Shown: piece after piece, positions 14,287 through 16,816 of the stretch
Position numbering within the stretch: position 1 is the stretch's first letter
How the letters are laid out: each line of letters opens with the position of its first letter
Assembly (NCBI GenBank): GCA_910588865.1
Contig: CAJUSJ010000088.1
Location: forward strand, 1 to 16,816
Origin: an uncultured Lachnospiraceae bacterium
GTDB taxonomy: Bacteria; Bacillota; Clostridia; Lachnospirales; Lachnospiraceae
DNA length: 16,816 nt
Direction: 5' to 3'
Translations under genes and position numbers: made by a program
Notes under the pieces: model-generated
The model's input: only the letters and a program-made list of their open reading frames with translations
Told to the model about the DNA's origin: nothing
Databases searched by the model: none

Positions 14287-15392
14287 TCTTCCACCACCCA
14301 ATCTTCCCGATACGCATTATTGTTGGTGCGCTCCCACGGTATAAAAGTACCTCCATGGGAAAACGCTTCTTTGTCCGGACAATATCTGCACATATCTGCA
14401 TATTGCTCCAGCTTTTGGCGCAATTCGCTTCCGGATTGCTCTTCGTAAATATCATAATAATCTTCAGACGTGATATCACACTGATATGCCTGATTAAAAT
14501 CCGTGATCAGCAATGGCAGCGGACATTTGGCAATTTTTCCTTTCCGCAAAAAATGACAGTGGCTGCTTTGGCAGATTTGTACGGCTTCTTCCGGATTATG
14601 AGTCGGCGTAAGGGTCAAGGATTTCCGGAACCTCTGTAATGTATCTCCTATGCTGCCATATGGAACGCCTTCCCGATCCAGTATCCTTCTGATTTCATCT
14701 ATATTCTGTATAGTTGGGGGATAGGGACTAATATCCATGCCCACATAATTGTCACGCATAGCTTTCCAGAAATCTTCCTCTTGCCGCGGAACCAAAAGTG
14801 CATTAGATACAATCCGAATCTCCGCGGCAGGAAAATAATGACGCACAATCCGCATATATTCCTTTAGCCTTGGATTCAACAGGGGCTCGCCTCCCATCAG
14901 TCGGATAATAAATATATTTGTAAACAAATGTGACAGCCTTGCAAAATCTCTGTCAAAATCTTCCAGGTCAGGAGAGTTCGCTTTTACCGCAATATTGGAA
15001 AAATGCATGCAGCCTCTACATTTCAGATTGCAGGTATCTGCCACATGGGTCTCTAAATAGAGTAAGTCCGTATCATTTCCTGAAACCTTTGCCACATGCT
15101 TTGGCAAAAAGTGCCCATTTCGAATAATCGGCAGCCTGTACTGCATGGCATGGACAGGTACCCGGTAAATTTCTCCTGTATTATATTCTTTGATCTTGGC
15201 AATCCATTTTTCCGTTTCCCTCCAGCTTACTGCCAAGACAATCCCTTCCGCCGTTTCTAATCTCTTTTCTTCCGATAACAGGTTAATATCTTCCATGACG
15301 CATCCCACTTCCACGCTGCCATCCTTTTGCAAGCTTTCGTTTACATACCGCAACAGCCCGCCGTTGCCGCACAGAACAACTTTCCTTTTCAT
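14283..15392 (-). CDS. Radical-SAM protein with SPASM-like C-terminal cysteines, glycan-cluster type
   Basis: The 369-residue protein has the CxxxCxxC cluster motif at Cys121, Cys125 and Cys128 (CNLKCRGC), followed by MGGEPLLNP, a typical radical-SAM GGEP motif. Further cysteines at 274, 279, 290, 305, 335 and 338 (CRYCPDK) suggest an auxiliary iron-sulfur cluster in a SPASM or twitch-like region. The first ~80 residues (RKVVLCGNGG ... IVLAVSW) look like a diverged form of the Rossmann-like module of the neighbours. Radical-SAM proteins of this shape occur in polysaccharide loci, where the substrate is mostly undefined. I cannot say whether it acts on a sugar, lipid or peptide. The start is ATG 15390-15392 behind purine-rich AGGAAGAGAGAG; a TTG directly before it is in frame. 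Its stop overlaps the start of the interrupted glycosyltransferase (ATGA). Confidence 0.87.
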   Translation of the reverse strand: MKRKVVLCGNGGLLRYVNESLQKDGSVEVGCVMEDINLLSEEKRLETAEGIVLAVSWRETEKWIAKIKEYNTGEIYRVPVHAMQYRLPIIRNGHFLPKHVAKVSGNDTDLLYLETHVADTCNLKCRGCMHFSNIAVKANSPDLEDFDRDFARLSHLFTNIFIIRLMGGEPLLNPRLKEYMRIVRHYFPAAEIRIVSNALLVPRQEEDFWKAMRDNYVGMDISPYPPTIQNIDEIRRILDREGVPYGSIGDTLQRFRKSLTLTPTHNPEEAVQICQSSHCHFLRKGKIAKCPLPLLITDFNQAYQCDITSEDYYDIYEEQSGSELRQKLEQYADMCRYCPDKEAFSHGGTFIPWERTNNNAYREDWVVEE

Positions 15393-15434
15393 CAAACTCT
15401 CTCTTCCTTTATTGTATTTGTTTAATTCTTTTTA

Positions 15435-16816
15435 TTATTCCTCTGAACCCGCCCCAATCTTCATAAAGATATTGGTACAGGCAATTGGAAATGTAGTCTG
15501 GTCATATGTTTCGATATTCCCCTCTGCAATCCCATATCCAAGCAACTGCTCATGGATTTCTTTAGAGTAGTTTCTGTTGGTGATCAGATAATAGGCATCT
15601 GGATATTCCTTTACAAGTTTTTCAGGTGACTCTATGGAGCATTTTCCGTAGACCTGTCCCCATTTACTCCTGTCGTTATCTGCAAATGAAACAATATTGT
15701 TGATTTTATTAATCCGCAGTAAGCAGTAGGCACATTGTCCTACAAATCCGCTGCCGAATAATATGACCTGGTTTTTGGACGAGATCTTTTTCAAAAATAT
15801 TTTTATTGAATTCACCATAATTTCTGCCTCCAATCGGGAATAACACTCATAAAACTCCTGATTGTCTACAAATATCCGAATCGGCATCCACATGCCCGAC
15901 GGCAGATTGTCTTGTCTCAATAAATGAAGATTCATAAATTTTTTTAATATGCTGTGGAACTCTTCCAGCGCTTCTCTGGTTCCTTCCGCCGGCTCGTTCC
16001 ACTCTAATAATTCAACATAAGGCCTATGGGCAATCACCGCAATTTCTCTAGCCAAAAATTCCCATACTGAGGAATCTGTAATCCTTTTTTTCTTGACTAT
16101 TTTTAAAAGGTTTTTGCATTCAGAAAGATTAAATAAAACACATTGTTTATTATAAGCAGAAGAACCCGCATTATCCCGGCGATAACGATACAAAGACTTA
16201 TTCAGAAAAAAACCTCTTTTGACATATAAAGCTACCTGATACCGGAATCCGCAGTCCTGAAACGCCGCTCCTGGTGTTTCCTGAAAATAAATCTGGTGTT
16301 CTTCCAAAAAGACTTTTTTGTAAATACCGCTCCAGATATACACATCTATAGAATTCACCGCTGATCTATAGTCTTCTGAAGAAAAAATACAATTATATCT
16401 GGCACTGGTATATTTATCAGAAGAATATCTTAAATAGATTCTTTCTCCCTCATCCAATGTGGTAAACACATCAAAATCAGACTTCACAAAATCCGCATTA
16501 TATAATATGGCAGTTTTATATAACTCTTCATACATCTCCGGCACAATAAAATCATCGGTCTCCACGATTCCGATATAATCGCCTTTGCCATTTTCATCCC
16601 CAGGTTCATCTGATAGCCATAGCTTCTTTTCTCAGAAATAATCAGCTTAACTCGCCCATCCTGCTCTTCATATTCCTGCAGATACTCCAGAGTCCCATCT
16701 GTGGAACCTGCGTCTACACAGATAATCTCAATATCCTGCAATGTCTGGGCAAGTACGCTATCCATGCATTCCTGTATGTATTCCGCCACATTTAAAGATG
16801 GCATAATAATTGATAC
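15435..16816 (-). pseudogene. Family-2 glycosyltransferase with C-terminal Rossmann-like module, frameshifted; 5' end off the window
   Basis: Two overlapping frames form one protein. The first (from the window edge to about 16585) gives VSIIMPSLNVAEYIQECMDS, then IICVDAGSTDGT, then GYQMNLGMKMAK, the standard GT2 start. The next residues of the family, GDYIGIVETDDF with the acidic DxD-like motif, are found only in the -1 frame, which then runs to the stop at 15435. The break is at GCAAAGGCG (16580-16588) and one extra A would restore it. Frame 1 instead ends after 27 more codons at 16484. The C-terminal ~110 residues (VILFGSGF ... ADNDRSKWGQ ... YGI) are the shared module. A sequencing error, a true deletion in an A-run, or phase variation could explain it. 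Programmed slippage is unlikely because the P-site codon GCA re-pairs poorly. A GT2 transfers a sugar from an NDP-sugar at the membrane; the acceptor is unknown. Confidence 0.85.

Noticed and set aside
16578..16590. Programmed -1 frameshift in the GT2
   Set aside because: The slip site lacks a good X-XXY-YYZ heptamer (the P-site codon GCA would have to re-pair with GGC), and I see no stimulatory stem or upstream ribosome-like site, so a deletion or sequencing error is likelier.
1..16816. CRISPR arrays, tRNA or rRNA genes, insertion-sequence transposases
   Set aside because: None seen: no regularly spaced repeats, no tRNA-like cloverleaf noticed by eye, and no transposase or integrase motif in any open frame.

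Overview
The window looks like chromosomal DNA from a Gram-positive gut clostridium, probably Lachnospiraceae (Enterocloster/Hungatella-like). This rests on strong AGGAGG-type ribosome binding sites, GTG and TTG starts, Firmicute-type LexA boxes, a RAT-type antiterminated PTS operon and the paired radical-SAM/DUF4130 DNA-repair genes. The assignment is by character, not by database match. Every gene I can support lies on the minus strand, so the window is read from right to left. The left ~11 kb is relatively GC-rich; the right end (~13.0-16.8 kb) is visibly more AT-rich.

Regions from right to left. (1) 16816-8551: a surface-glycan-type operon, entering from beyond the window. It holds a family-2 glycosyltransferase with a frameshift, a radical-SAM protein with extra cysteines, a second glycosyltransferase broken by two in-frame TAG codons, a 753-residue multidomain protein (methyltransferase-like, kinase-like, Rossmann-like module, cytidylyltransferase), and two tandem xylose-isomerase-like TIM-barrel proteins. 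The second barrel has lost most metal ligands and gained the Rossmann-like module. That module (LFGxG ... DN ... WG ... MGI) recurs in three proteins clearly, a fourth probably and a fifth weakly. (2) 8481-5114: a PTS operon with promoter, RAT antiterminator overlapping a terminator, BglG/LicT/GlcT-type antiterminator, EIIA, an atypical HPr (His15 present, Ser46 replaced by Asn), EIICB and a strong terminator. (3) 5124-3683: galE, flanked on both sides by copies of a ~125-bp dispersed repeat. (4) 3540-1259: an SOS-type cassette, in which two LexA boxes bracket a promoter driving a radical-SAM DNA-repair-type protein and its DUF4130 partner. (5) 1236-1: promoter and 5' two thirds of comM/yifB, whose reading frame departs from the family exactly after the conserved AAMN, suggesting an insertion whose end lies near position 50.

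How the parts work together: the PTS operon is a self-contained uptake unit for glucose or N-acetylglucosamine whose expression is set by antitermination. galE can feed UDP-sugars to glycan synthesis. The right-hand cluster probably builds or decorates a surface polymer with a CDP-activated substituent, although both glycosyltransferases look inactivated in this isolate. The best candidate for something undescribed is that cluster: one putative nucleotide-binding module fused to unrelated enzyme classes in adjacent genes, together with a pseudoenzyme duplication.
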